A program made the translations under genes and the position numbers. A stretch of 64,000 bases of DNA from assembly GCF_000730625.1 (NCBI RefSeq), contig NZ_BBIT01000001.1, forward strand, positions 266,609-330,608, in the 5' to 3' direction. The notes below the pieces were generated by a model. That model was given only the letters and a program-made list of their open reading frames with translations. It did no database searches and had not been told where the DNA came from. The DNA is from Pseudomonas oryzihabitans NBRC 102199. Its GTDB lineage: Bacteria; Pseudomonadota; Gammaproteobacteria; Pseudomonadales; Pseudomonadaceae. Below, piece after piece: positions 23,965 through 31,764 of the stretch (its first letter is position 1; every line of letters begins with the position of its first letter).

Positions 23965-24849
23965 TCACTTGCCCTCTCTCACCAGGGCATGCACAACCGA
24001 CTCATTCATGGCCGTGAAGCGTTCAGTCCACTCGGGGAAGAGTTCGATGGCGAGGTTGCGGATGACCTGCAGGGCAGCGGGTGCCTGACGGTTGCTAGGC
24101 TGCCTGTACTCCAGACGATGTGCAGGGACCCCATGAGTGGCCGACTCGCAATAGACAACTGCATCAGGGATGACGGTATCTATGACCTGGATATCGGAAT
24201 GGCCACGGAAGGTCTCCCGGATGGTCGCATCCAGCTGGCGCGCGTCTGAGGTGAGATCCAGACCGTTCACTACGGCCTTGATGGGCGGTACCGGCAGCCC
24301 AAGGCGGGCATAGGGTCGGAGTCCGTCCAGCATCTGCAGAGTGCCGCGGTTGAATTCGCGGGCGGATAGCATTTCAGGGGGGAGGGGGGAGACGGCGAGG
24401 TCCGAAGCGAGCATCACCATCTCAAGGAGCACGGTGCGGGCCCCCTGCGTATCAATCAGTACCAGGTCGAAGTCGTCCTGGAAGATGTCCTTGAGATGAG
24501 CCAGGCGAAGCCGGCCATCAGGCGCCTGCAAGAGGAGGTTGATCAGGTGGTTGTGCGGATCGTTGGAATAGATCAGCGACAGGTTCTGGATATTTGTCTT
24601 AGAAATGATGCGGTCGAGGCGTGTCTCGTTGCTGGCAATCAGCTCGAAGACGCCGCAGGGAGCGGGCTCGACGAGGTCGTAATAGGACGAGAGGGATGGC
24701 TGGACAGGATCCAGATCGATCAGAAGGGTGCGGAGCCCCGCATCGGCACAGAACGCGCCTAGGTTGGCGGTCTTGGTGGTTTTTCCTGTACCGCCTTTGG
24801 TCGAAATCGCAGATGTAGTTTTCAAGTTTGCAGCCTCTAATGGGTTCAT
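23965..24849 (-). CDS. parA: ParA/Soj-like partition ATPase
   Basis: A 294-aa ATPase of the ParA/Soj family. It has a deviant Walker A STKGGTGKTT near residue 17, LLIDLDPVQPSL (Walker A') and FDLVLIDTQGA (Walker B). It pairs with ParB to segregate or stabilise the element; soj next to the tRNA-Lys attachment site is a known feature of PAPI-1/pKLC102 elements and is needed for maintenance of PAPI-1. It is the first gene of the long minus-strand operon. About 60 bases separate its start from the attachment site and must hold the promoter. Confidence 0.92.
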   Translation of the reverse strand: MNPLEAANLKTTSAISTKGGTGKTTKTANLGAFCADAGLRTLLIDLDPVQPSLSSYYDLVEPAPCGVFELIASNETRLDRIISKTNIQNLSLIYSNDPHNHLINLLLQAPDGRLRLAHLKDIFQDDFDLVLIDTQGARTVLLEMVMLASDLAVSPLPPEMLSAREFNRGTLQMLDGLRPYARLGLPVPPIKAVVNGLDLTSDARQLDATIRETFRGHSDIQVIDTVIPDAVVYCESATHGVPAHRLEYRQPSNRQAPAALQVIRNLAIELFPEWTERFTAMNESVVHALVREGK

Positions 24850-24908
24850 TAGAGGCCGCTTGTTTTCGTTTTAAGGCGCGTCTTGTCTAGGGGCAGTGGC
24901 GGATCATA

Positions 24909-24962
24909 AGCAATTGGCTTTTAACCAATTGGTCGTAGGTTCGAATCCCACACGACCCACCA
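24909..24962 (+). other. ICE attachment site: 3' half of tRNA-Lys
   Basis: These 54 bases match the 3' part of tRNA-Lys from the end of the D-stem through the CCA: anticodon loop CTTTTAA, T-loop GGTTCGAATC and acceptor CGACCCACCA. The 5' half (acceptor strand and D-arm) is absent; the bases to the left do not pair with the acceptor. This is what remains when an element inserts at the 3' end of a tRNA gene. The intact gene should lie at the other ICE end. One T-stem base (CCCAC for the usual CCTAC) breaks a pair. Confidence 0.85.
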
Positions 24963-24972
24963 TCTTCACCAG

Positions 24973-24998
24973 AAACCCTCCGCAAGGAGGGTTTTTGC
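24973..24998 (+). terminator. Rho-independent terminator of the tRNA-Lys locus
   Basis: AAACCCTCC (24973-24981), a GCAA loop and GGAGGGTTT (24986-24994) form a nine-pair hairpin ending in a T run. It lies 10 bases after the tRNA 3' end and is probably the original terminator left in place by integration. Confidence 0.85.
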
Positions 24999-25022
24999 GT
25001 TTCAGGCCTATGGCCAGGAAAA

Positions 25023-25382
25023 CTAAAAGGCTCTCTCAGACTGCGAGTAGTTCTTGCCCTGAGGTGTAATCGCCAAGTCAGGCGTGTGGCCGGCCTGGGT
25101 TGTACGCTTGAAGGCTGGGCCTGCTGCCAACGCTAGACGCTCAGACAGTGCCGCTCTCGTCTGGGATGGAACGGCTACCGGCACGGTAGTCGCCGAAAAG
25201 GTGCCCGGCGCCTGAGGGACGGTTGGAGATTGCCGGACAGGCAGCGTCACCTCGGGCGTCTGAACCGGCGCGGATGTCAGCGCCACGCCGGTGGGCACGG
25301 ATTCGACTGCCACAGGGGAGAGGTGTTCGGTAGGGGAGGCGTCATGCGCCCTGGCGTGGCGAACGGTTGGCTTCATATCGGC
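25023..25382 (-). pseudogene. Decayed pilL fragment outside the ICE
   Basis: Bases 25165-25382 resemble parts of the pilL gene. The stretch at 25218-25345 reads almost base for base like 5820-5945, including the residues VTLPVRQSPTVPQ and TSAPVQTP. The segment MKPTVR near 25375 matches a distant pilL position, so about 130 codons have been deleted between the two parts. Bases 25023-25165 are less clear. No secretion signal or TcpQ domain remains. It lies outside the attachment site, so it is probably a relic of another related element. Confidence 0.75.
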
Positions 25383-25411
25383 AAAAAAAGCCCCCGCGCA
25401 GGGCGGGGGCA
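25383..25411 (-). terminator. Rho-independent terminator for the PAS chemoreceptor gene
   Basis: On the minus strand GCCCCCGC, a five-base loop and GCGGGGGC are followed by seven T residues. The hairpin is downstream of the 25.5-26.8 kb chemoreceptor gene and marks where native chromosome resumes after the pilL relic. Confidence 0.85.
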
Positions 25412-25526
25412 GATTCAGTGTGAAGCCTTCAGATAAGCCAACCTGAAAGATGAGCTGGAGCACTCTCTCTAGCTGACTGCACCGCCAGTTGGCGGTTCAG
25501 GCCAGGCAGCCAAGGCGTGCGCACCG

Positions 25527-26840
25527 TCACTGTTGAATCATGGTGGCCGCCCGCTGCGTCGCTTCGGACGTGCGCGTAGCCAGCTTGCGAACTTCGTCGG
25601 CTACCACCGCAAAGCCTCGTCCGGCCTCGCCGGCTCGTGCCGCTTCGATCGCGGCATTGAGCGCCAGCAGGTTGGTCTGGGCGGCGATGCCCTGGATCGA
25701 ACTGACGATATCGGTGACGTTCTTCAGGTTTTCTTCCATCTCGCGATGCTGGGCCTGCTGAGAGTCGCGAAGGGCATTCTGCTCATGGGTGGCATGGATA
25801 TCGGTCAGGGCACCCACCACCCGCAGGGGCGTTCCGTCATGGGCGCGTCGGGTCTGACCCCGCGCCCGGAACCAGCGGTAGCTGCCATCCTTCAATTTCA
25901 GGCGGTAGGTGATATCGAAGCCCGTCTTGCCACTGCGGTCGTTGAGGTGGGCACCAAAGGCCTCGATGCTGCGTTGCTTGTCCTCTGGATGCAGGCGGGA
26001 CGCCCAGCTGTCGAGAACATCGGGAAATTCTTCGACCGTCTCGAATCCCAGCAGGCGGCGGAACTGGGGCGACCACCAGAAGGGATTCTGCGGATTGACC
26101 GGATCGCCCGCTATCACCTCCATGTCCCAGAGACCATCGTTGAGCATTTCGCGGGCAAGCTCGAAACGCGTCAGGGTCACCTCGAGTTCAGCATCGCGCT
26201 GGCGCTGATCATGGATGTCCCTGAGGGAGCCCGCCACACGCAGCGGCGTACCCTTGGCGTCGCGGAGGGTCTCGCCGCTCGCACGAAACCAGCGATATTC
26301 GCCGCTCTTGGTCGCTACCCGGTATTCGATGTCATAGGGGGTGTTGCCGCTGCGATCATTCAGGTGCCGGGCGAATGCGTCCAGAGTCGGTTTGCTGTCC
26401 TCCGGGTGTAGCCGATTGGCCCAGCTTCCGAGCTCGTTCGGGAAGTCCTGCTCGTTGCGAAAGCCCAGCAGGGCGCGAAACTGATCCGACCACCAGAACG
26501 CATTACGCGGGTTGACCGGATCTCCGGCGACCACTTCCATATCCCACAGGCCTTCACTGGTAGCACGATTGACCAGGTCGAAGCGGGTTGCCAAACGGTC
26601 AGCCGCGGCTTCGCGCTCGGCGAGGCGAGCGGTCAGCTGTTCGATCTCGCTTTGCATCTCGTGCAACTGGGCGCCGAGTGTCCCCTGGCGAGCCAGCAGT
26701 ACCTTCAGGCCTTCAGCTACCCTGCGCACCGGGGCTGGCCCGGTGAGCGAATCGAGCCTGGCTGCGGCCTCGGGACGCTCGACAGCGGAAGCGATTACGT
26801 CGAGACCACGCATGATGGACAGATGCTGAAGGATGGACAT
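25527..26840 (-). CDS. Soluble chemoreceptor with two tandem PAS domains
   Basis: A 437-aa protein without membrane segments. A short helical N-terminus (about 1-85) is followed by two PAS domains (about 90-205 and 215-330) that are near-copies of each other: both read [24 protein letters not shown] and YRWFRA. The C-terminus has only about 100 residues of chemoreceptor signalling domain, including the tip [20 protein letters not shown]. The product resembles BdlA of P. aeruginosa in layout and size; BdlA controls biofilm dispersal. The FWWS and DPVNP motifs are typical of redox or haem/FAD PAS sensors. The ligand is unknown. Confidence 0.85.
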   Translation of the reverse strand: MSILQHLSIMRGLDVIASAVERPEAAARLDSLTGPAPVRRVAEGLKVLLARQGTLGAQLHEMQSEIEQLTARLAEREAAADRLATRFDLVNRATSEGLWDMEVVAGDPVNPRNAFWWSDQFRALLGFRNEQDFPNELGSWANRLHPEDSKPTLDAFARHLNDRSGNTPYDIEYRVATKSGEYRWFRASGETLRDAKGTPLRVAGSLRDIHDQRQRDAELEVTLTRFELAREMLNDGLWDMEVIAGDPVNPQNPFWWSPQFRRLLGFETVEEFPDVLDSWASRLHPEDKQRSIEAFGAHLNDRSGKTGFDITYRLKLKDGSYRWFRARGQTRRAHDGTPLRVVGALTDIHATHEQNALRDSQQAQHREMEENLKNVTDIVSSIQGIAAQTNLLALNAAIEAARAGEAGRGFAVVADEVRKLATRTSEATQRAATMIQQ

Positions 26841-27039
26841 AGGGCGGTTCCAGATAGGTGGTATGGCCGGACATGTGATGTCTGTTTGATATCAGATGTC
26901 GGCACGAGCGCAATTATCTTTAACGCGATATTAAAGCTGGGTTGCATATCGAACGTGCGGTCAATGTGCGGCGACGGCGCAGAGACTCGCGGAGGCCCAT
27001 CGGTAAAACACAGACGATAGGGCGGTTTCAAACGGCCCA

Positions 27040-27163
27040 GCGAGTCCATTACGGAATGGGCCAGTTGCACCCGGCCCTGAATCATCCGCTGCTTGTCCTA
27101 CAGCATTCGCCACAGCTGTGGATCGATGCTGAGCTTCATGAGCGGGATCTTGACCGCCGGCGA
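27040..27163 (-). pseudogene. Fragment of SNF2 helicase gene 3' region
   Basis: Read leftward, the first bases translate VKIPLMKLSIDPQLWRML, then a TAG stop, then DKQRMIQ. The ICE helicase ends VKIPLVENSIDLQLWQML, then QDKRRIAQ. About 16 of 25 residues match and the DNA is clearly related. This is a decayed copy of the last part of an SNF2 gene, fused head to tail onto the AEC transporter fragment. Confidence 0.75.
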
Positions 27164-27397
27164 TCAGATCCCGATCAGGCCGGACGCCAGGGTTGCCACA
27201 TAGGGCAGGTTGAGAATCTGCTCGGGACGGGTTTTGGCGGCGGCGAGCAGCAGCGCAATAGGCAGGGCGAAGGTGACCACGAAGGTGGCGAGAGGCTTGC
27301 TCGCCGTCTGTTGCAGGATGCCCCAGCGGCCGGCGCACCAGCCCAGGGCCGTGACGAAGATGATGGGGGCGAGTGCCTGAGAAATGGTTTCGATCAT
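27164..27397 (-). pseudogene. AEC-family transporter, N-terminal fragment
   Basis: The frame codes 77 residues with two to three membrane helices and LAPIIFVTALGWCAGRWGIL at the start, the opening of auxin-efflux-carrier (AEC) transporters, which are usually near 300 aa. It stops exactly where the SNF2-like fragment begins. The gene has lost about three quarters of its length and should be inactive. Confidence 0.7.
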
Positions 27398-28017
27398 GGC
27401 CGCTGCCTCGCCGTCACGGAGACAAAGAGCGCATTGCCAGAGTGCCTTGGATCAGCGAATGAACGGCTTGACATCCGAAACTCCCAATTCCGCGTAAGGC
27501 TGTCGGTAGTGGAGGAGGGCAAGGCGGTGTAGGCACGCAGGTAAGCGATACAACGGGCTCCGCTGCGTTTCAAAGGCTCTACAAAGACCCTCTGCCTTTT
27601 CTATGATGGCAAAGGGACATGTTCGTTTACATAGCCGATACACCGTTCGTCGGATTAAGACCTTGGTCTAATTTCAATATCAGGCAGATAGATATTTCAC
27701 CGTGCGACGGCCAGGCCGGGACGACTTAGGGCGTTACGCAGGCCGTCTAGATGGCTCCGAGGTCCTTGACGCTGCGTTCCGCAGAGCTAGAGGTCCAGAA
27801 GTCAGGTTGGCGCGCTCTGCCGATCACGGCGACGCCGTCCTCTCACTCGAACGACGTCATCGTTACTCCGTCCTAGCGCTCGCTCGGTACGGCTCGGGGC
27901 CCGTCGAGTATCACCCGGATCGGGTCGTACTCGACGGGTCGCAACCCTGCGTCAGCCTGCCGGCCGGTTGCCGACAGGACCCGGGAGGGGAGGTGGTATC
28001 TGGAGGGTCGGCGACAT
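27398..28017. other. Intergenic, 620 bases, no gene found
   Basis: No credible gene is visible. Frames here are short, with unlikely composition (63 aa at most with no known domain). Bases 27460-27700 are less GC-rich than the surroundings. A strong hairpin lies at 27900-27938. The region follows the AEC remnant and may hold its old promoter. Confidence 0.5.
27900..27938. repeat. Long perfect inverted repeat
   Basis: CCCGTCGAGTA (27900-27910) and TACTCGACGGG (27928-27938) are perfect 11-bp arms. The 17-base centre contains a second dyad, CCCG-GAT-CGGG. There is no T run. It may be a REP-type repeat, a regulator site or a structured 3' end for the chemoreceptor gene at 28.0 kb. Confidence 0.7.
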
Positions 28018-29649
28018 CTACACGCGGAATCGCCGAATCTGCCCATTCAGCTCAACCGCCAGTTCAGACAGCTGCTGGCTGGCGGCGCGGGTCTGTTCTG
28101 CGCCGGTCGCCGTCTGGACCGACAGATCGCGGATCCGTACCAGATTGCGGTCGACCTCACGGGCCACCTGCGCCTGTTCCTCCGCGGCACTAGCGATCAC
28201 CAGATTTCGCTCATCGATACCCGACACCGACTGGGCGATGGTCTCCAGGGCGCCACTGGCGGCCTGCGCCTGTTCGCGGGTCTGGCGCGCCTGGTCGGCA
28301 CTGGTCAGCAAGGCATTCACGGTCTGGCCGGTACCGTGCTGGATGCTGCCGATCATCTTCTCGATTTCGCGCGTGCTGTCCCCAGTACGCTGGGCCAGGC
28401 CCCGGACCTCGTCCGCCACCACCGCGAAGCCGCGACCGGCATCGCCTGCCCGCGCGGCTTCGATGGCCGCATTGAGCGCCAGCAGGTTGGTCTGCTCGGC
28501 CACCGAGCGGATGACGTCGAGGACCTGGCTGATATTGCGGGTCTGTTCGGCCAGCTCGCGAGCGCGATCGCTGGCGCTCATCACGTTGTCGGTCAGGGTC
28601 TCGATCGCAACCAGGGTATTGCCCAGCTGCTGCTGGCCGTCACGCGCGCTGGCCGCGGCCTGGCGCGAATCGGTGGAGGTGGAGGTGGCGTTGCCGGCCA
28701 CTTCCTCGACCGCCTGGCTCATCTCGGTCACCGCGGTGGCGGCCATCTCGATCTCGCTGTTCTGCTGCTGCAGGCGGTTGGCGCTCTCCTGCATGACGGC
28801 GGTCATTTCCTCGGCGGCGGAGGCCAGCTGGGTGGCCGACTGGCCCAGATGGCCCAGGGTGTCGCGTAGATTGGTCTGCATCTGCTGCATGGCCTGCAGC
28901 AGTTGGGCAGCCTCATCGTGACCACGGGCGTCCAGGGTCTGGGTCAGGTCGCCGCTGGCAATGACCCTGGCCGCGGCCACCGCGGTGGCTATGGGGTAGG
29001 TCAGGCTGACCGTCATGCGCCAGGCCAGCAGGAGGGTCAGGCCCAGCGCGAGGCCGATGGACAGCCAGGTGATCGTCTTGGAGTGGCTATAGGTGATGCC
29101 CGCGTCCTCGGTGGCTGCCTTGACGTCCTCCTGGTTCACCTTGCGCAGGGCCTCGGTGCTCTCGTTCATCTTGGTGCCCAGTTGGGCCATGGCCGCCTGC
29201 ACCAGGGCCCGGCCTTCTTCCACCTTGCCGGCGGCGACCAGATCGGCCAATTTGTTGACATTGTTGAGGTAGTCCCGGTGGACCTGGCGCAGGGTCTCGA
29301 AGGCCTGGCGCTCACGGTCGGAGCTGACCATGCCGGCATAGCGGCCGAAGGCGTCGGCGACCTCGCCACTGATGCTCTCGATCTTCTTGCGCGTGTTGGC
29401 GACGGTAGCGGCATCAGGTATGGCCAGCAGGCGCAGCACCTCGATGCGGGTCCGGGCCAGTTGCAGGGCCAGGTTATCGGCTTCCACGATCCCCGGGATG
29501 CTGCTCGTTTCGATCACCAGACTCTGGTCCCTGATCTGCGACATCTGGGTGATGCCGAAAATACCCAGCCCGGCTACCAGCAAGGCGAGGAGGCCGAAGC
29601 ACAGCAGGCTGCGGGTGGCGATGTTGAACGCGCGAAGGGTCATATCCAT
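28018..29649 (-). CDS. Methyl-accepting chemotaxis protein, 4-helix-bundle sensor
   Basis: A 543-aa transmembrane chemoreceptor. TM1 lies at about 13-33 (LLCFGLLALLVAGLGIFG), a periplasmic four-helix-bundle-type sensor at about 35-190, TM2 at about 192-212, a HAMP region at about 213-265, and the cytoplasmic signalling coil with tip [24 protein letters not shown]. The [10 protein letters not shown] stretch follows. There is no C-terminal CheR/CheB pentapeptide (it ends QIRRFRV), as is common for Pseudomonas receptors. Two ATGs (29649, 29643) are possible starts. The ligand is unknown; such sensors often bind organic acids or amino acids. Confidence 0.92.
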   Translation of the reverse strand: MDMTLRAFNIATRSLLCFGLLALLVAGLGIFGITQMSQIRDQSLVIETSSIPGIVEADNLALQLARTRIEVLRLLAIPDAATVANTRKKIESISGEVADAFGRYAGMVSSDRERQAFETLRQVHRDYLNNVNKLADLVAAGKVEEGRALVQAAMAQLGTKMNESTEALRKVNQEDVKAATEDAGITYSHSKTITWLSIGLALGLTLLLAWRMTVSLTYPIATAVAAARVIASGDLTQTLDARGHDEAAQLLQAMQQMQTNLRDTLGHLGQSATQLASAAEEMTAVMQESANRLQQQNSEIEMAATAVTEMSQAVEEVAGNATSTSTDSRQAAASARDGQQQLGNTLVAIETLTDNVMSASDRARELAEQTRNISQVLDVIRSVAEQTNLLALNAAIEAARAGDAGRGFAVVADEVRGLAQRTGDSTREIEKMIGSIQHGTGQTVNALLTSADQARQTREQAQAASGALETIAQSVSGIDERNLVIASAAEEQAQVAREVDRNLVRIRDLSVQTATGAEQTRAASQQLSELAVELNGQIRRFRV

Positions 29650-29955
29650 GTACCGGTTGAGGAGTGTGAGAAACGTAACGGCAAGGGTTGCGGAAACTTG
29701 GGGAAAAGCTGTCTAGAACGCGTGTTTCAGCCGATTTTCGCTGTGAGGGCTTGAATCCGGGCAGTCGGTACGGGCTTCCGCCGAAAGCGACAGTCGTCTG
29801 CGGGATGAGTGACCCTGACCGTCACTCCAGGGGGTTGGGACGGCGCCCGAAAGGACAGACGCTCGAGGCAGCCCAGGAAAGGCCGGGGCTAGGCCGCGGA
29901 CCGCGGCTGTTGTTAGCCTGTGCTTTCTGTGGCTATGGCCGTGAGCGCGAAGACG
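29650..29955. other. Intergenic between chemoreceptor and Rid gene
   Basis: About 300 bases between divergently transcribed genes. No gene is supported. It should hold both promoters. I see no clear operator or hairpin. Confidence 0.4.
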
Positions 29956-30348
29956 ATGACAGACCGCCAGTTGATCATCCCTGACAGCATGAGCCTGCTC
30001 GTGGAGCGTGCGGGTTATGTCCCCGCCGTGAAGGTCGGCAAGACGCTCTATTGCGCAGGGCAGGTGGGCCGCACGCCGGACCTGGAGGTGATCGAGGACC
30101 CCGAGCAGCAATTCCGGGCAGCCTGGGAAAATCTTCGCACTGTCCTGGCCGCGGGTGGCTGCACCTTCCAGGACGTGGTCGAGCTGACGACGTTCCACGT
30201 CGACCTGCCCAGGCACATGCCAGTGTTCAGGCGCGTGAAGGATGCGCTTTTTCCCAGGGGGACGTGCGCCTGGACCTGCATCGGCGTCGCCGAACTGGCC
30301 CATGCCGGACTCCTCGCGGAGATCAAGTGCATCGCCGTGCAGCGATAG
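29956..30348 (+). CDS. Rid family protein (YjgF/YER057c/UK114)
   Basis: A 130-aa small trimeric enzyme-family protein. It shows VGKTLYCAGQVGR, the FRAAWENLRTVLAAGG helix and the DVVELTTFHVDL strand of the family. In RidA, an Arg that contacts the imine substrate precedes the last strands; at that place this protein reads GTCAWTCIGVAELA, with Trp where the Arg should be. It is thus more likely a Rid paralogue than an active RidA deaminase. The ATG at 29956 starts MTDRQLIIP; an upstream GTG would add 12 unlikely residues. Confidence 0.82.
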   Translation: MTDRQLIIPDSMSLLVERAGYVPAVKVGKTLYCAGQVGRTPDLEVIEDPEQQFRAAWENLRTVLAAGGCTFQDVVELTTFHVDLPRHMPVFRRVKDALFPRGTCAWTCIGVAELAHAGLLAEIKCIAVQR

Positions 30349-30599
30349 ACCTGGCCGGCTGCGGCAGATGGGGCTGGCATTCGGGGTGATCTGTGCCTTA
30401 CCGCCTCCACTTCACACGTCACGGCAGGTGCGGTTTCCACAAGCGAATTTGCTGCGTTCAACTGCCTCGAGAGCACCGGTCTGCTCGCGCGAGCGATCTT
30501 TCCTGCCTAGCGATCGACAGCGCCGGCAGAATGTCGGCCGCAGCATTCACCGCGCGACCCACGAGCGCGATTCTTCAACCGGTTCAGGAAGCACTGAGA

Positions 30600-31087
30600 T
30601 GCGGGCAGATGGCAGTGAAACGTCAACGAATTACCTCTTGCTGGGCTATGTCGATGCCGAGCTGTTGGCCCTGTACCAGGCCGGGATAGTGCCCACCCTC
30701 GAACTGGCGCGCACCTAGACGGCGTTGACCGCCAAGGGTCAGGGCGAGGGGACAGCGGTGGCGCTGTACCTCCAGCAGGGCGCTGCGCCCGAGCGCATGG
30801 GTAGGCCGGACCCGAGCGAGGCCGCCCAGGCGGCTGAAGGGGGTGAGCCGCCGCCCGTTCCCTCGCTGGAAACCCTGGCCCACCATTTCGCTGCAGGCCG
30901 CGCTGACGCCTGCGAATGGCCGACCCCTGGCGGCCCCGAGCCACAGCTGGAGCTGCCAGACCACGGGGAAGACTACTCGGCACAGGAGCGACTCGAAGCC
31001 ATTCACCTGGCGCTGGCCGCGCTGGAGGCCGAAGAAGAAATCAGCGTTCCGCTGCTCAAGCAGGTACCGGCGAAGTCAGCACCCTGA
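30600..31087 (+). pseudogene. Hypothetical protein gene interrupted by an amber codon
   Basis: A frame starting at ATG 30600, nine bases after AGGA, codes 39 residues (MRADGSETSTNY, with helix LLLGYVDAELLALYQAG) then TAG at 30716-30718. The same frame continues without a further stop to TGA at 31087, with coding-like composition (SLETLAHHF, RLEAIHLALAALEAEEE). It is either a gene broken by one amber codon or two small genes, the second with a TTG start at 30725. No family is recognised. A frame on the opposite strand is less likely. Confidence 0.4.
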
Positions 31088-31311
31088 GGTCCTCCTGAGG
31101 CGGGTTGTCGGTCTGTCGAAAGGCGCTCAGGCAGATTCCTACCCAGGCCGCCTCTGACTTGCCGGCACCAGGGTCGTTGGGCACTCATGGCGCACCCAGG
31201 CCTTGCTGCAGGAAAAGAGGTAGTGGCAATTGGCCATGCATGCGATTAAGGTTAACAACCCTAACCTCAGTCTGTGTCATTCTAAGCGCCTTCTCCGCCG
31301 TTTCTTGCACT

Positions 31312-31710
31312 ATGACCGCCTCACGAAGACCTCCTCGCGGTGCAGGCCGCACGGCCAAGCCCGACTCCCTCCGCGCTGCTCATGAGCAGATCACCCGCAA
31401 CAGCGGCACCCTCGCCGATATCGCCAACCTGATCGAGATGGAAGGCAAGGCCAGGCCCGGGCGTGAGCAGCCTGCGCCCGCCACGCGCTCCCGTTCCGAC
31501 GCCGGCAACCCGGCAGCGGCGTCCAAGGCCAAGGCGGCCGGGCAGACCGACCCTGGCCACTTTCTGGTGCAGCCCGTGTTCGGGATACCGCTGGTGGCGC
31601 TACTGGTCTGCGCCCTGATCCTGGGCGCCGCCGTGGGGGTGCCGCTCGGCGTGGTCACCTACGGGACCGCGCTCTACACGGCGGTCCTGGATAGCCTGGC
31701 GATCTTCTAA
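31312..31710 (+). CDS. Hypothetical protein with C-terminal TM helix
   Basis: A 132-aa protein. The N-terminal part is basic and hydrophilic (ASRRPPRGAGRTAKP), followed by a helix (LRAAHEQITRNSGTLADIAN) and an Ala/Lys/Arg-rich linker. The C-terminus is strongly hydrophobic (PLVALLVCALILGAAVGVPLG, about 90-110) and may span the membrane once or twice. No homologue is recognised. The ATG at 31312 was chosen because upstream frame composition is poor. A GGTTAACAACCCTAACC inverted repeat at about 31250-31266 lies 45 bases upstream and could be an operator. Confidence 0.5.
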   Translation: MTASRRPPRGAGRTAKPDSLRAAHEQITRNSGTLADIANLIEMEGKARPGREQPAPATRSRSDAGNPAAASKAKAAGQTDPGHFLVQPVFGIPLVALLVCALILGAAVGVPLGVVTYGTALYTAVLDSLAIF

Positions 31711-31764
31711 ACGGGCCGGTGGCCGCTCTGCAGGCTGCCGTCATGGGCGGCCAGCGGCCGGGCC

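Noticed and set aside
24886..24962. Complete tRNA-Lys gene
   Set aside because: The 5' acceptor strand and D-arm are missing. The bases to the left do not pair with the acceptor end.
25023..25463. 146-aa intact gene
   Set aside because: The frame crosses a rho-independent terminator and joins pilL-like pieces, so it is a relic rather than a gene.
30623..31006. 127-aa minus-strand frame
   Set aside because: It has no domain or ribosome binding site. The plus frame shows better coding-like residues on both sides of the amber codon.
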